Shown piece after piece: positions 1 through 11,810 of a DNA stretch of 64,000 bases. A program made the translations under genes and the position numbers. How positions within the stretch are numbered: the first letter of the stretch is position 1; the number at the start of each line of letters is the position of its first letter. The stretch is taken from positions 1 to 64,000 of the forward strand of contig JAPQWV010001424.1 of assembly GCA_027422505.1 (NCBI GenBank), given 5' to 3'. The stretch comes from Craterostigma plantagineum (Eukaryota > Streptophyta > Magnoliopsida > Lamiales > Linderniaceae). Under the pieces are notes generated by a model. That model was not told where the DNA came from, searched no databases, and worked only from the letters and a program-made list of their open reading frames with translations.

Positions 1-343
1 TTAGGTGGTGGGTCTGGGTTTAGACCCGCCGCTTGCCATCCCTAAGTAACAATGATCCATTTTTGGGATGGATCAATATGTAAATATGTAAGTTCCCATA
101 ATTGTTGGAGCACTTATGCATTTTTCATCTTGCTCTAGTTTATATATATCCAATGGTGTAAATTCGCTAGCGCCTAGACAGTCTAGGCGGGGCCTAGGTG
201 GTTTCTAGATGGAAATGATACGGTATATATGTTTTTTTTTTTTTAATATATTCAAATATGCAAAAAAAATGTATCAAAGTAAATGTACATGAATTTTTTC
301 TAGAAATTCTAATAAATGATGTCATTCACAACAACGCAACAAA
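1..343. other. Intergenic DNA with a hAT-MITE fragment
   Basis: No gene is visible. Bases about 155-235 (CGCTAGCGCCTAG, GTCTAGGCGG, GGTTTCTAG) resemble the terminal GC-rich part of the hAT-type MITE at 30682-31440, read in reverse complement. They look like a diverged, truncated copy of that family. The rest is AT-rich with a T-homopolymer near 232-244. Confidence 0.4.
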
Positions 344-649
344 CACTACAAAAGACAGCGCTTTTAGCGACTATGACTTCCGACTACCAAAATGTTAGTC
401 GCTATATCAAAAATTCCGACTACAATTTCAAATTAGCGACTACAAATCGTAGTCGCCATACCGACTGAAATAGTGGTCGCTAAGTTGTAAAATGATAGTC
501 GCTAAGGTAATTTTCGACTACGTCTCCGACTATTTTTTATTTAGTCACACTTAGCGACTACAATTAGTCGTCGCAGTATTTTTATTTGTAGTTGCCGAGC
601 TCATTGTCGACTAATCTTACCGACTATGACTGTAGTCGCAACATGTTTA

Positions 650-1061
650 ACCTAACTTAACCCCGCGCCGCGTTTTTCAGATCTCAGATCTCATCTCTCT
701 CTCCCCCTCACTCGCCGTCGCTCTCCGTCCCTGCCGCCGCCGTCCTCACCGTTCGCTGCCATCGGCCCGGTTTCGCTCTGCGTCGCCCCCTCCTCGGCTC
801 ACCACCACTGCCATTTCCCTTGCGCCGCCGCCTTCTCTTCGCGCCTCCCCCTCCTCGCTGCATTTCACTCCGCGCCGCCGCCCTCATCGCAGCCACCCCC
901 TCCTCGCTACCACATGCAGTTCTGCCCTCGCCGCTACCACTCGCATTCTACTCAATGCCGCCGCTCCAGTTTCGGGTTGTGACTTCGCTTTTTTTATATA
1001 TACTACATTTGTGCTACACTGACTAAAAATTTTGTGAGAGGTATTCGTGGGATCCTTCTGT
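650..1061 (+). other. GC-rich, pyrimidine-rich 5' region of the CACTA element
   Basis: A block of CT- and CCG-rich sequence lies between the left subterminal repeats and the first recognisable transposase codons. Short open frames exist on both strands (for example 820-1026 plus), but they consist of Arg/Pro/Ser/Leu low-complexity sequence, as expected from composition. It may be the element's promoter or 5' UTR, or a captured host fragment. The sequence does not decide. Confidence 0.35.
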
Positions 1062-1066
1062 GGCGG
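1062..1066. repeat. Left TSD of the gypsy element (GGCGG)
   Basis: The 5-bp GGCGG precedes the left LTR and is repeated directly after the right LTR at 11811-11815. This fixes both boundaries of the insertion. Confidence 0.9.
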
Positions 1067-2649
1067 TGACACGCTCGAATACTAGCAAGTATACTAGGTC
1101 GTGCAAGTAGTATAAAACGGACGCAAATCCGAGTATCGATTCCCGAGGATAGCTCGATTAGTTCTAAAATACTATTCTAACTTATATAAATAATTATATA
1201 TTTTTTTTCTTGAATTAAAAACACAAATAAGCAGCTATAAAACGATTACGAATATTGACGACAAACGTGATTAAACCACATATTTCGGCACGGATTTATC
1301 TATGTCTTCATGCAATCGAGTTTACATAATCAACACGATTTTAAGTTAAGGTAGAAAATCCTAACATACGTGCTATACCCGCTCTCGCGTGTATAGCAAC
1401 CCTATGCGAGAGTGAACCAATCAACTATATCCCTATCTGACTGTAGTTACTCCGCATGCATTCGGCTTTGTCCCCGAGTTTAGCCGCTTTCGATGCCTAA
1501 AGTCTCGGAAACCACACGAACGAAATCGATTCCATCTCTGTTCGGTTTTACGTCGTGGTGTTCAACACTTTAATTCTAACCGGTCTAATCACCTCTCGGT
1601 CTCATAAACCAATCAACAAAACAAGCATATGGCGATCAATCATACGCAGGCATTAAAATCAGCGAAGAACACAGAACTTTCACGTACGACTAAATAAAGC
1701 ACGATAACATTAATACGAGTTCATAATCCGGCCTAATAAGGCCTTAACCACAAAACGACTTACGCTAACATATTAATTAGCGAAAACAACAAAGGTTTAA
1801 ACAAACACATAAATAAAACAACACAGAAAAGGAAAGATAACAAATTACGCCCCTCACAGTAATTTCATCGAACAGTTGGTGGCCGACTTCTCACTAGCTT
1901 GTTCAATCGAGTCACTTAGACGTCGAAGCTTCTCCCCCAACTCACGCACCTAACTCTCAAGCTTGCTCAACCTAGCGACCTTAGCTCTGTATGTGTGCAC
2001 GTTCACGTTCAAAGTGCGCTTCACAAGCACGCACCTCACTAACGACACATAGATCGCACCCCCTCTTTTCTTAATTAGAACATAGCTTATTTATTACCTC
2101 AGTGTCGACGCTCTCCTCTGCCCTTCTCTTATTAAACGTTTTATAGACATGAGGTGAAACACGAGAGCGACCATCCCCAATTTCCTCAAGCTCGTTTTTT
2201 CCTTGTTTCATGCGTCCCTCGGATTTTCAATGGGTTGCCCCCTTTTCTGCTCTTAGTGCTCGACAAAGAAATATCAAAGCCGTCTTCTTTTCTTCCTTTG
2301 ATTGCGGTTTGTGTCTTGGTCGTTCTTCAAGTGCGTAGGTCATTTTCTTTTGTGTGGATAGATCGTGTAGCTCTCTCTCTCTCTCCTCTTGTATCTATAT
2401 GTGGGCTTATTTCATGGGCTGAATTTTGCTAATGGGCTGAACATGTGGGTTGTTATTTGGGCTCATGGACTTCTCGTAGTTTGGCTGATTTTTGGACCAG
2501 GTTCGCTCCCGATTTTTGGCCCTTTTTGCTCTATTACCTGTAAAATATGAAAAATAACATTCGATAGGATATTTGTGGACGTTTAGACATATACTATGGA
2601 ATTACGCAATTTTTCGGACCTAAAATGTTCGTAAAATCCTAACTTATCA
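1067..2649 (-). repeat. 3' LTR of the Athila-like element (1583 bp)
   Basis: Direct copy of 10223-11810 with scattered substitutions and small indels. Because the element reads leftward, this is its 3' LTR. A purine tract on the minus strand (AGTTTGGGGATTG, about 2650-2663) lies just inside and serves as polypurine tract. Confidence 0.88.
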
Positions 2650-2663
2650 ACAATCCCCAAACT

Positions 2664-4419
2664 AGCTTCGATCGTCCTCGATCATAAAGCGGAAAAAAAA
2701 CTAAATCAAGTTAGGATTTTACAATGTCACTAAATGAATTCTCATGTTTATTGTCAGAAAAGCAAAAGCACAATCGGTCGAAATCGTCATCAATAACGAA
2801 TGATCCAGCTAAACACGAGACATGAAATGATAGTTCGCAATCATATCGTAGCACAAAAATATTTTCAGTTCGTAACACGTATCAAGTGACAACTCTCACA
2901 GGGGTCGCTTAATTCACTCAAAAATGTTTAACTGGATCTGTATAACAACGCTCAATGCACGACATGGAATGATATTACTCTAAGCTTGCAAGTATATCAC
3001 ATCATATAATCACACAATAGACTTATGCACGAATCAAAAGGTCTTTATTAAGGTTGTAATGGGACTCGGGGTAATAAGGGTGTGTCATATGGGATGAGTG
3101 AGCTAAAATAGTCAAGCATGTTAGTCACTAGATCGCTTTACTCGTCTACCAACAAAGTACCACATCAAATAACAGAAACTCATACTACTATAGAAATGCA
3201 CTCAAAACTATTACTAAGAACTCAATAAAAAAATTTTACAAATCTACTGTAACCCTCTTGTTTTTTTTTTTGCGAATATATTTTTTTCTTTTTTTTTTCG
3301 ATACTTCTTTTTTTTTGTCCTATTTTTACTCTCTCTTTTTTTCTTTGCTTTTTTCTCAAATAATAAAATAAAATACCGCAAGCAGATATAACATGTCATA
3401 GTAGCATTTTCTCTAAATATAATATACTCAATACTCTAAAGCGATTAGTAAGTTAACATGCTGACAATGGTTTGAGGATGAAGGATAAAACAAAGGGATA
3501 ACGTGGCTAAATATCGTGGCTCCAAATCAAAGAAATAAGGCTAATAATGCTCAAATGGGCTCACTAATTGATAGATATGTTGGACACGGAGATATTAGGC
3601 CAGTGACTTATCCTAGGCGCCTTTATCATATTCGTACATAAAAATCCACAAAGTGATATTGACATGCATAACAAAGCAAGTTCGAAAATAATCAGACTAC
3701 GCGTGGCACTCATGAAAAACACATCGAGCAAGTATTGGGTTCTCTAAAAATATTTTGTATTGGCTCAAAAACTCACTATATTTTATGGGTTTGTGTCTCA
3801 TGATACGTATTATTCCTCTGAAGCAATTAATGTGATCAGATAATCGTGCTAATATCAAAACACGTAACATGCAGAACTTTCACACACAATTAGCTGAATC
3901 TTATCTCGACACAAGCAAAATTTCAAAAATTTTCATCATTGGCAAGAGTTTTCATAAGTGACGTTCAAATCATAACATTGATCAGTTAAACCAACTACAA
4001 ATCGAAGAGATCGGTATCATATAAAATCTAGCATGTGTCACCCCACCCCAAAACTAATTATCACATTGTCCCCAATGTGTAGAATTTAAAGTAAAGAGAG
4101 AGTATAAGTGACACTGCCCTGAATAATGCATAGATCGATGTGGGGCGAGTTGTGAGAAAACTTCATTTCCTTCAGAATAGAGCTATTTCTGCAAACGAAC
4201 CACCCCCAACTGACAATGAGCCTGCGAGGGAACATAACTAGACGACCCGTGATACGAATTTTTGTGAAAATAAATTCAAATGCAAGACACACTTATATGA
4301 TGCGATATAATTAATATATCCTCCAAACTAAATAAAAACAGAATGCATAGATAGTACTTGGGTTGCCTCCCAAGAAGCGCTGCTTTTATAGTCGTTAGCT
4401 CGACTATTAATCTGACTGA
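2664..4419 (-). other. Non-coding 3' internal region of the Athila-like element
   Basis: About 1.75 kb lies between the integrase C-terminus and the polypurine tract. Athila relatives often carry an env-like frame here, but no open frame over about 70 codons is seen and nothing is recognisable. A T-rich low-complexity patch runs from about 3260 to 3355. Confidence 0.6.
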
Positions 4420-7400
4420 TCAAGGAGGGTCATTGTCTCGGCTTCCGTCGTTGTTCTGGAGGTCCTTCAGATCCCTGGTATTCTCTCCAGGCGACATGGC
4501 CCTGGAAGACACAAAATAACGAGAAGCACCTGCATTAGAAATATTAGGTTCAACCAGATCAATTGATGTAGTTTCCTCCAGTTCTCGATCATCGTACAAC
4601 TTGAGGCGTTGAGCATTGACCGTAAATAATTCTTTTCCATCTTTGAGGATTTGGACGGCTCCGGAAGGAAACACTTCTGCCACTTCATAGGGTCCACTCC
4701 ACTTACTCTTCAATTTTCCTAGGAATAAACGTAGTCGCGAGTTGAAGAGTAGACTCGATCACCGATTTTGAACTCTCTTCTTATGATTCTCTTGTCATGC
4801 CATTTTTTCGTCCGCTCTTTGTAGAATTTTGCATTTTCGTATGCTTGCTGACGAAATTCTTCCGTCTCATTTAATTGCAGCAACCTATTTTTACCTGCCT
4901 CAGAATACTCAAAATTAAGTTTTTTAACAGCCCAATAAGCACAATGTTCTAACTCGACAGGTAAATGACATGCTTTGCCAAATACTAGTCTAAAAGGCGA
5001 GGTTCCTATAGGGGTTTTAAAAGCAGCGCGATATGCCCATAATGCGTCATCTAACTTTAAAGACCAATCCTTCCTAGAGGCATTTACTGTCTTTTCTAAG
5101 ATCTGTTTTAGTTCCCTATTTGATACTTCTACCTGCCCACTGGTTTGTGGATGATATGGGGTAGATACTTTATGCTTGACATCATATTTTGATAATAAAT
5201 TGGCAAATAATTTGTTACAAAAATGAGCGCCACCATCACTAATTATCGCACGAGGTGTACCAAAACGAGTAAAGATATGTTTTTTCAGAAATCAAATGAC
5301 TACACGTGCATCATTAGTCCTACATGCTTCGGCTCGACCCACTTAGATACATAATCAACTGCAACCAGTATGTACTTATTAGAGCATGAAGTAGGAAAAG
5401 ACCCCATAAAATCTATACCCCAGACATCAAAGAGCTCAACTTCTAACATGCTATTCAAAGGCATTTCATGTTTTCTAGAAATATTACCCGTACGTCGACA
5501 ACGATCACATGAAGCCACAAATGTATTAGCATCTTTAAATAAAGTAGGCCAGATTGTAGTACTTTAAATGCAGTTCTCATCGGACAGTGGTGTCCACCCG
5601 TCAAACCAGAATGACAATGAGATAGGACAGAATTTACCTCTTCGGCGGGAATACATCGCCGGATTACTTGGTCAGAGCAAATCTTGTACAAAAGTGGATC
5701 ATCCCACAGGTAATGCTTTGCATCAGAAAGAAATTTCTTCTTCTGATGAAAAGTCAAGCCCGTAGGAATATCACCTGTAGCAGCATAATTTGCAAAATCC
5801 GCATACCAAGGCAACGATGTATTAAGTAAAGCATATAATTGTTCGTCAGGAAAGCATTCATCAATCGGTACATTCTTATCAAGCTCATGTGAATTGTCTA
5901 GCCTAGATAAATGATCAGCTATCACATTCTCGACACCTTTCTTATCACGAATCTCTAAGTCATACTCTTGAAGCAGTAAAATCCAACGAATCAACCTAGG
6001 TTTAGCATCTTTCTTAGCAAATAAGTGTCGCAATGCAGCATGATCAGTATATATGATTACTTTATTTAACACAAGATAAGAATGAAATTTGTCTACCGCA
6101 AATACCACTGCTAGTAGCTCCTTTTCCGTGGTAGCATAATTTTTCTGTGCGTCGTCGAGAGTCTTACTAGCGTAATATATGGTCTGGAATATCTTATCTT
6201 TGCGTTGTCCTAAAACAGCACCAACTGCACCGTCGCTAGCGTCACACATCAGTATAAATGGAAGCTTCCAATCTGGTGCGACTATCACCAGGGCAGTGGT
6301 GAGTTTCTCCTTCAAAGTTCGAAAGGCCTGTAAACATTCATCAGTAAAAATAAAAGCAACATTTTTAACCAATAAATTAGATAAAGGCTTAGCTATCTTC
6401 GAAAAATCTTTTATGAAGCGTCGATAAAATCCTGCGTGGCCTAGAAAACTCCGAACCGCCTTCACCGACGTGGGTGGTGGTAGTTGCTCAATTGCATCGA
6501 TTTTTGCTCGATCCACCTCGATTCCTTTGTGAGATATCTTATGACCAAGAACTATCCCCTCTTGTACCATAAAATGACATTTTTTCCCAATTCAAGACAA
6601 GGTTAGTCTCCTCACAACGTTTCAGAACGAAAGCTAAATTATCGAGGCATGCATCAAATGAGGAATCGAACAACGAAAAATCATCCATGAAAATCTCCAT
6701 AAACTTCTCTACTACATCATGGAAAATAGCTAACATGCATCTCTGAAAAGTAGCTGGTGCATTACATAATCCAAATGGCATACGTCTATATACAAAAGTA
6801 CCGTAAGGACAAGTAAAAGTAGTCTTTTCTTGATCCTCTAATGCTATTGATATTTGATTATATCCTGAGTAGCCATCTAGAAAGCAATAAAAGGGAGTGG
6901 GAAGTGATCCTTACGAGTTGCATCATTTAATTTTCTATAGTCTATGCACACTCGCCAACCCGTAACCGTCCTAGTGGGAATTAACTCATTAGAATCATTT
7001 TTAAGTACAGTCATGCCTCCCTTTTTAGAACTACTTGCGTTGGACTTACCCATGCACTATCGGAGATAGGATAGATGATACCTGCATCCAAAAGCTTGAT
7101 TACCTCCTTTTTCACCACATCTTGCATCAATGGGTTTAAACGTCTATGCGGTTGTACAACCGGTTTGTATGCGTCCACCATCAAAATTTTGTGTGCGCAA
7201 ATGGTTGGACTAACTCCTCTTATGTCCGCCACTTTCCATGCAAAAGCTCGTTTATGTTCTCTTAGCACTCCTAAAAGTTTTTCTTCCATAGTATCTGTCA
7301 AAGAAGAAGAAATAATCACTGGTAAAGTATCAGATGCACCAAGATAAACATATTTTAAATGATTAGGTAAGGGCTTAAGATCTAAAATTGGAGGGTCTTC

Positions 7401-9678
7401 GATTGAGGGTCGTGGCTGGGGTTCCGATGGTCGATCGAGCGGCTCAATTTTATGTTTGGTCATCCTCTTGTGAGGTGGATTTGCGTCTAGACTTGCCACA
7501 ATAAATGCTAAGTCGTCCTGATTCTCGATATCCTCTCCAGTTAGACATGCATCCAACTCATCCTTGTTCCTGAAGACTTTGTAATACTCAAAAGCGCATT
7601 TGTCAATAGTATAGATAAAGGAACATGAATTATCGTCCATAGGGTGTTTCATTGCTTTGTAAACGTCAAATTCTACCTTATCATCCCCTACCTGAAGGAT
7701 AAGCTTACCATTACCGACATCAATAAGAGCTCTCGCCGTATTTAAAAATGGTCTTCCTACTATCAGTGGCATGTCGGTGTGTTCTTCCATATCCAGCAGT
7801 GCGAAGTCTGCCGGAAAGTAGTGTTCTCCCACTTTAACTAGCACATCTTCAATTATCCCTCGTGGGTATGTGATCGATCTGTCCGCTAACTGAAGGATTC
7901 TAGATGTGGGTTTCGGCTCACCAACTCCAAGCTTCCTAAGAAGAGAAAATGGTAATAGATTAATGCTCGCACCCAAGTCACATAAAACATTCGTAAAAGA
8001 AAGTGAGCCTATTGAACAAGGGATAGAGAAACTCCCTCTGTCTTTAATCTTTGGTGGTAGCTTTCTTTGTAGCACGGCCGAGTATTCTTCATTAAGCGCT
8101 ATCGTACCATGTTCCTCCAGTTTATTTCGATTCGATAATATTTCCTTCATGAACTTCGCGTACTTCGGAATCTGCAAAAGTGCTTCACAAAAAGGGATAT
8201 TAATTTCAAGTTTTCTAAATATGTCAATAAAACGCTCGAAATGTTTATCTTGTATTCCCTTTCGTAGTGCTGCGGGAAATGGAGGTCGGATCTTGATAGG
8301 AGGTAGTGCTTCGGCCTTCTTTTCCGTTAGTGAGCCGTCCGATACATTCTCCGCCTCTTGCTTTCCCTCTTGGGCGTGAATGTTCTCGTCCTTGGTCGCG
8401 GCTTTGTTTTGATCGGCCTTTTCTGGTTCGATCTCCATTGTCGCCTTCTTCTTTTCCGGTGCTGGCTCGAGCGTCTTTCCATTTCTTAGTTGAACGGCTT
8501 TGGCGTATTCTCGAGGGTTCTTATCGCTCGGGAGTGTTCCCTGCTTGCGTTCGGACAAAGAGCTCATCAAATGATTCATCGAGCTTGCCAAACTTTGCAA
8601 AGTGTTCTCTAATTTGTCGAGCCTCTCATCCTTCTTGCGATTTTGATCGTTTTGATATTGAGTCATCTTCTCGAATGCTAGCTCCCAGTCGGCTTTCTGC
8701 TTTGCTGGTGGAGGTGCATTCTGTTGATTCTGAGCTTCTGGAGGCTTTAGGTAGTGGGTATTTCCGTATGACAAATTTGGATGATTCCTCCAGCTCGAAT
8801 CGTACGTGTTTGAGTATGCATTTCTCGGCCTATTGTGAACGTGGTTGACTGTTTCGGGATCCTTGCCTTGCATCTCGTCTAACCTCCTATGTATAGCTTC
8901 AAATTGAGCCTCTATAGAACTACTTATCTCGTGTACTCCAACCGCTCGTCAGTCTAAGTCTTGTTCAGTATACCTTGCGGGATAAGCTGCGATACGCTCG
9001 ATGGCTTGGAGTGCATCTTCGTCGGCTAGCTCCATGAAATTCCGTGTACACCCGCCATCGACGATTCTCTTATTTTGTGTACTCAGTCCAAGGAAAAATG
9101 ACTGTATCTGAACGCTCAAGGGTATACTATGGTTTGGGCATCGCCTAAGAAGACTCTTATATCTATGCCATGCACCGCTCAGGGTCTTGCCACCTTCCTG
9201 CTTAAAATTTACCAATTGGCTTCTTATCTCGCTAGTTCTCGATAAGGGGTAGTATTTTCCTAGAAAGCACTCAGTCAGTTCCTCCCAACTAGTGATAGAG
9301 GCGTGTGGAAGTGATGAGAACCACTCTGACGCCTTTCCTGTCAAAGAAAATGGGAAAAAACGTTAATCGTATAACTTTCGCTGAAACACCGGGATATTTA
9401 ATCGTTTTGCAAATTTGTGAAAATTTTAAAAGATGAGCGTTTTCATCCTCATTTGGCAGCCCATGGAATTGGACTGAACCAGTCACCATTTGAAGTGTAA
9501 CCGGTTTAATGTCAAAATGGTTAGTCTGCCCTCCGGGAATGATAATCGGATCGCTGTCATCGAACAGTCCCGGAAGTGCACGACTAAGCAGCGTGGGAGG
9601 AGGAGGAACTGCCCCGTGGTTATGTTCTCCATCATGGTCGTGGACCTCCTCCTGGCCATCGTGGTCGTGATTATCCAT
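4420..9678 (-). pseudogene. Degenerate gag-pol of the Athila-like element
   Basis: Reading right to left: gag begins at 9678 with a His/Asp-rich N-terminus, shifts frame near 9290-9350 and continues to an in-frame TGA at 8949-8951. The next open frame (8873-7011) carries the end of gag, an aspartic protease with DLGAS as catalytic loop, and the start of RT. Frame is lost near 7015. RT resumes through the FMDD catalytic box (6539-6781), with about a dozen codons missing just upstream, near 6895. The 5455-6570 frame holds the RT end, RNase H ([20 protein letters not shown]) and the integrase zinc finger. Integrase core (DVWGIDFMG) is at 5300-5518 and its C-terminus at 4420-4713. All domains are recognisable but no complete polyprotein can be made. 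Confidence 0.85.
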
Positions 9679-10222
9679 TCTTCGTCTACGATCTCAGTTG
9701 TGCGGCGGCACGTCGCTTCTATTTCACTGTCGAATAATAACGGTCCTGTATTTGTGCTACGTGTCATACACCAACTGTAATTCTGCCAAAGATGGAAATA
9801 TTAACGTCAATAAGTGCCGCGAAAAAGAAAAAATAATAAAATAATAATAATAATAATAATAATGGTAATAAATACTAAAAAAAATATCTAAATAATGAGT
9901 ATAATAATAGTAATCTAATAATATACAAAAAAATAGTAATATTTATATAGAAAAAAAATAATAATACTTCTACTGAAAAGATAAAATAAAAATAAAATAA
10001 AATAATAATAATTTATTTAGAAAATATATATAAAAAGTAGACGTAAATACAAATAACAATAATAATAATAGTCAAGATAAAATATTCTTTTTATATATAA
10101 TTCTTTTTAAACTGTTTTTTTAAAAACTAATAAAAATAATAGAAATAATTTTTTTTAAACTAAAACTCAGAATATATTTTAAAAAAATATTACTGTTATC
10201 CCTGGCAATGGCGCCAAAAACT
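9679..10222 (-). other. 5' leader and primer-binding site of the Athila-like element
   Basis: The leader between PBS and gag is strongly A/T-rich, with (TAA)n and (AATA)n runs at about 9830-10080. The PBS lies at about 10204-10217 and reads TTGGCGCCATTGCC on the minus strand, five bases from the LTR edge. It matches the usual plant tRNA-Asp complement with one difference. Confidence 0.7.
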
Positions 10223-11810
10223 TGACACGCTCGAATACTAGCAAGTATACTAGGTCGTGCAAGTAGTATAAAACGGACGTAAATCCGAGTATCGATCCAC
10301 GAGGTAGCTCGATTAGTTCTAAAATACTATTCTAACTTATATAAATAATTATATATTTTTTTTCTTGAATTAAAAATACAAATAAGCAGCTATAAAACGA
10401 TTACGAATATTAATTGATGACAAACATGATTAAAGCACATATTTCGGCACGGATTTATCTACGTCTTCATGCAATCGACTTTATCTAATCAATACGATTT
10501 AAGTTAAGGTAGAAATTCCTAACATACGTGCTACCCGCTCTCGCGTGTATAGCAACCCTATGCGAGAGTGAACCAATCAACTATATCCCTATATGACTGT
10601 AGTCATTCCGCACGCATTCGGCTTTATAAATTTCCTCGAGTTTAGGCGCTTTCGACGCCTAAAGTCTCGGAAACCACACGAACGAAACCGATTCCATCTC
10701 TGTTCGGTTTTACGTCGTGGTGTTCAACACTTTAATTCTAATCGGTCTAATCACCTCTCGGTCTCATAAACTAATCAACAAAACAAGCATATGGTGATCA
10801 ATCATAGCAGGCATTAAAATCAGCGAAGAACACATAACTTTCACGTACGACTGAATAAAGCACGATAACATTAATACGAGTTCATAATCCGGCCTAATAA
10901 GGCCTTAACCACAAAACGACTTACGCTAACATATTAATTAGCGAAAACAACAAAGGTTTAAACAAACACATAAATAAAACAACACAGAAAAGGAAAGAAA
11001 AAAAATTACGCCCCTCACAGTAATTTCATCGAACAGTTGGTGGCCGACTTCTCACTAGCTTGTTCAATCGAGTCACTTAGACGTCGAAGCTTCTCCCCCA
11101 ACTCACGCACCTAACTCTCAAGCTTGCTCAACCTAGCGACCTTAGCTCTGTATGTGTGCACGTTCACGTTCAAAGTGCGCTTCACAAGCACGCACCTCAC
11201 TAATGACACATAGATCGCACCCCCTCTTTTCTTAATTAGAACATAGCTTATTTATTACCTCAGTGTCGACGCTCTCCTCTGCCCTTCTCTTATGAAACGT
11301 TTTATAGACATGAGGTGAAACACGAGAGCGACCATCCCCAATTTCCTCAAGCTCGTTTTTTCCTTGTTTCATGCGTCCCTCGGATTTTCAATGGGTTGCC
11401 CCCTTTTTCTGCTCTTAGTGCTCGAGAAAAGAAATATCAAAGCCGTCTTCTTTTCTTCCTTTGATTGCGGTTTGTGTCTTGGTCGTTCTTCAAGTGCGTA
11501 GGTCATTTTCTTTTGTGTAGATAGATCGTGTAGCTCTCTCTCTCCTCTTGTATCTATATGTGGGCTTATTTCATGGGCTGAATTTTGCTAGTGGGCCTGC
11601 ACATGTGGGTTGTTATTTGGGCTCATGGACTTATCGTAGTTTGGGCTGATTTTTGGCCAAGGTTCGCTGTCGATTTTTGTCCCTTTTTGCTCTGTTACCT
11701 GTCAAATATGAAAAATAACATTCGATAGGATATTTGTGGACATTTAAACATATACTATGGAATTACGCAATTTTTCGGACCTAAAATGTTCGTAAAATCC
11801 TAACTTATCA
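10223..11810 (-). repeat. 5' LTR of the Athila-like element (1588 bp)
   Basis: Direct copy of the left LTR, followed by the TSD GGCGG at 11811-11815. As the element reads leftward it should contain the promoter. A CT-rich microsatellite of variable length sits near 11533-11547 and is longer in the left copy, one of several indels between the two. Confidence 0.88.

Larger units (their letters stand above)
1067..11810 (-). mobile_element. Athila-like Ty3/gypsy LTR retrotransposon
   Basis: This 10.7-kb element reads on the minus strand. LTRs lie at 1067-2649 and 10223-11810, both beginning TGACACGCTCGAATAC and ending CCTAACTTATCA on the plus strand, with a GGCGG TSD on each side. The primer-binding site beside the 5' LTR matches a tRNA-Asp-type 3' end (TTGGCGCCATTGCC). 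Domain order is gag, protease, reverse transcriptase, RNase H, integrase, as in gypsy elements. The tRNA-Asp-type PBS, the long LTRs and a roughly 1.8-kb non-coding stretch after integrase suggest the Athila/Tat branch; no env-like frame is visible there. Frameshifts, stops and a small RT deletion show it is dead. LTRs differ by several substitutions and indels, so it is older than the other LTR elements here. Confidence 0.88.

Noticed and set aside
820..1026. Plus-strand 68-codon frame in GC-rich sequence
   Set aside because: Low-complexity Arg/Pro/Ser composition, overlapping frames on the other strand, and location inside the CACTA 5' region; no domain visible.
2154..2432. Plus-strand 92-codon frame
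   Set aside because: It lies within the LTR of the gypsy element and is broken in the other LTR copy.
8306..8848. 180-codon plus-strand frame
   Set aside because: Antisense shadow of the gypsy gag-pol frame; serine-rich composition reflects the opposite strand.
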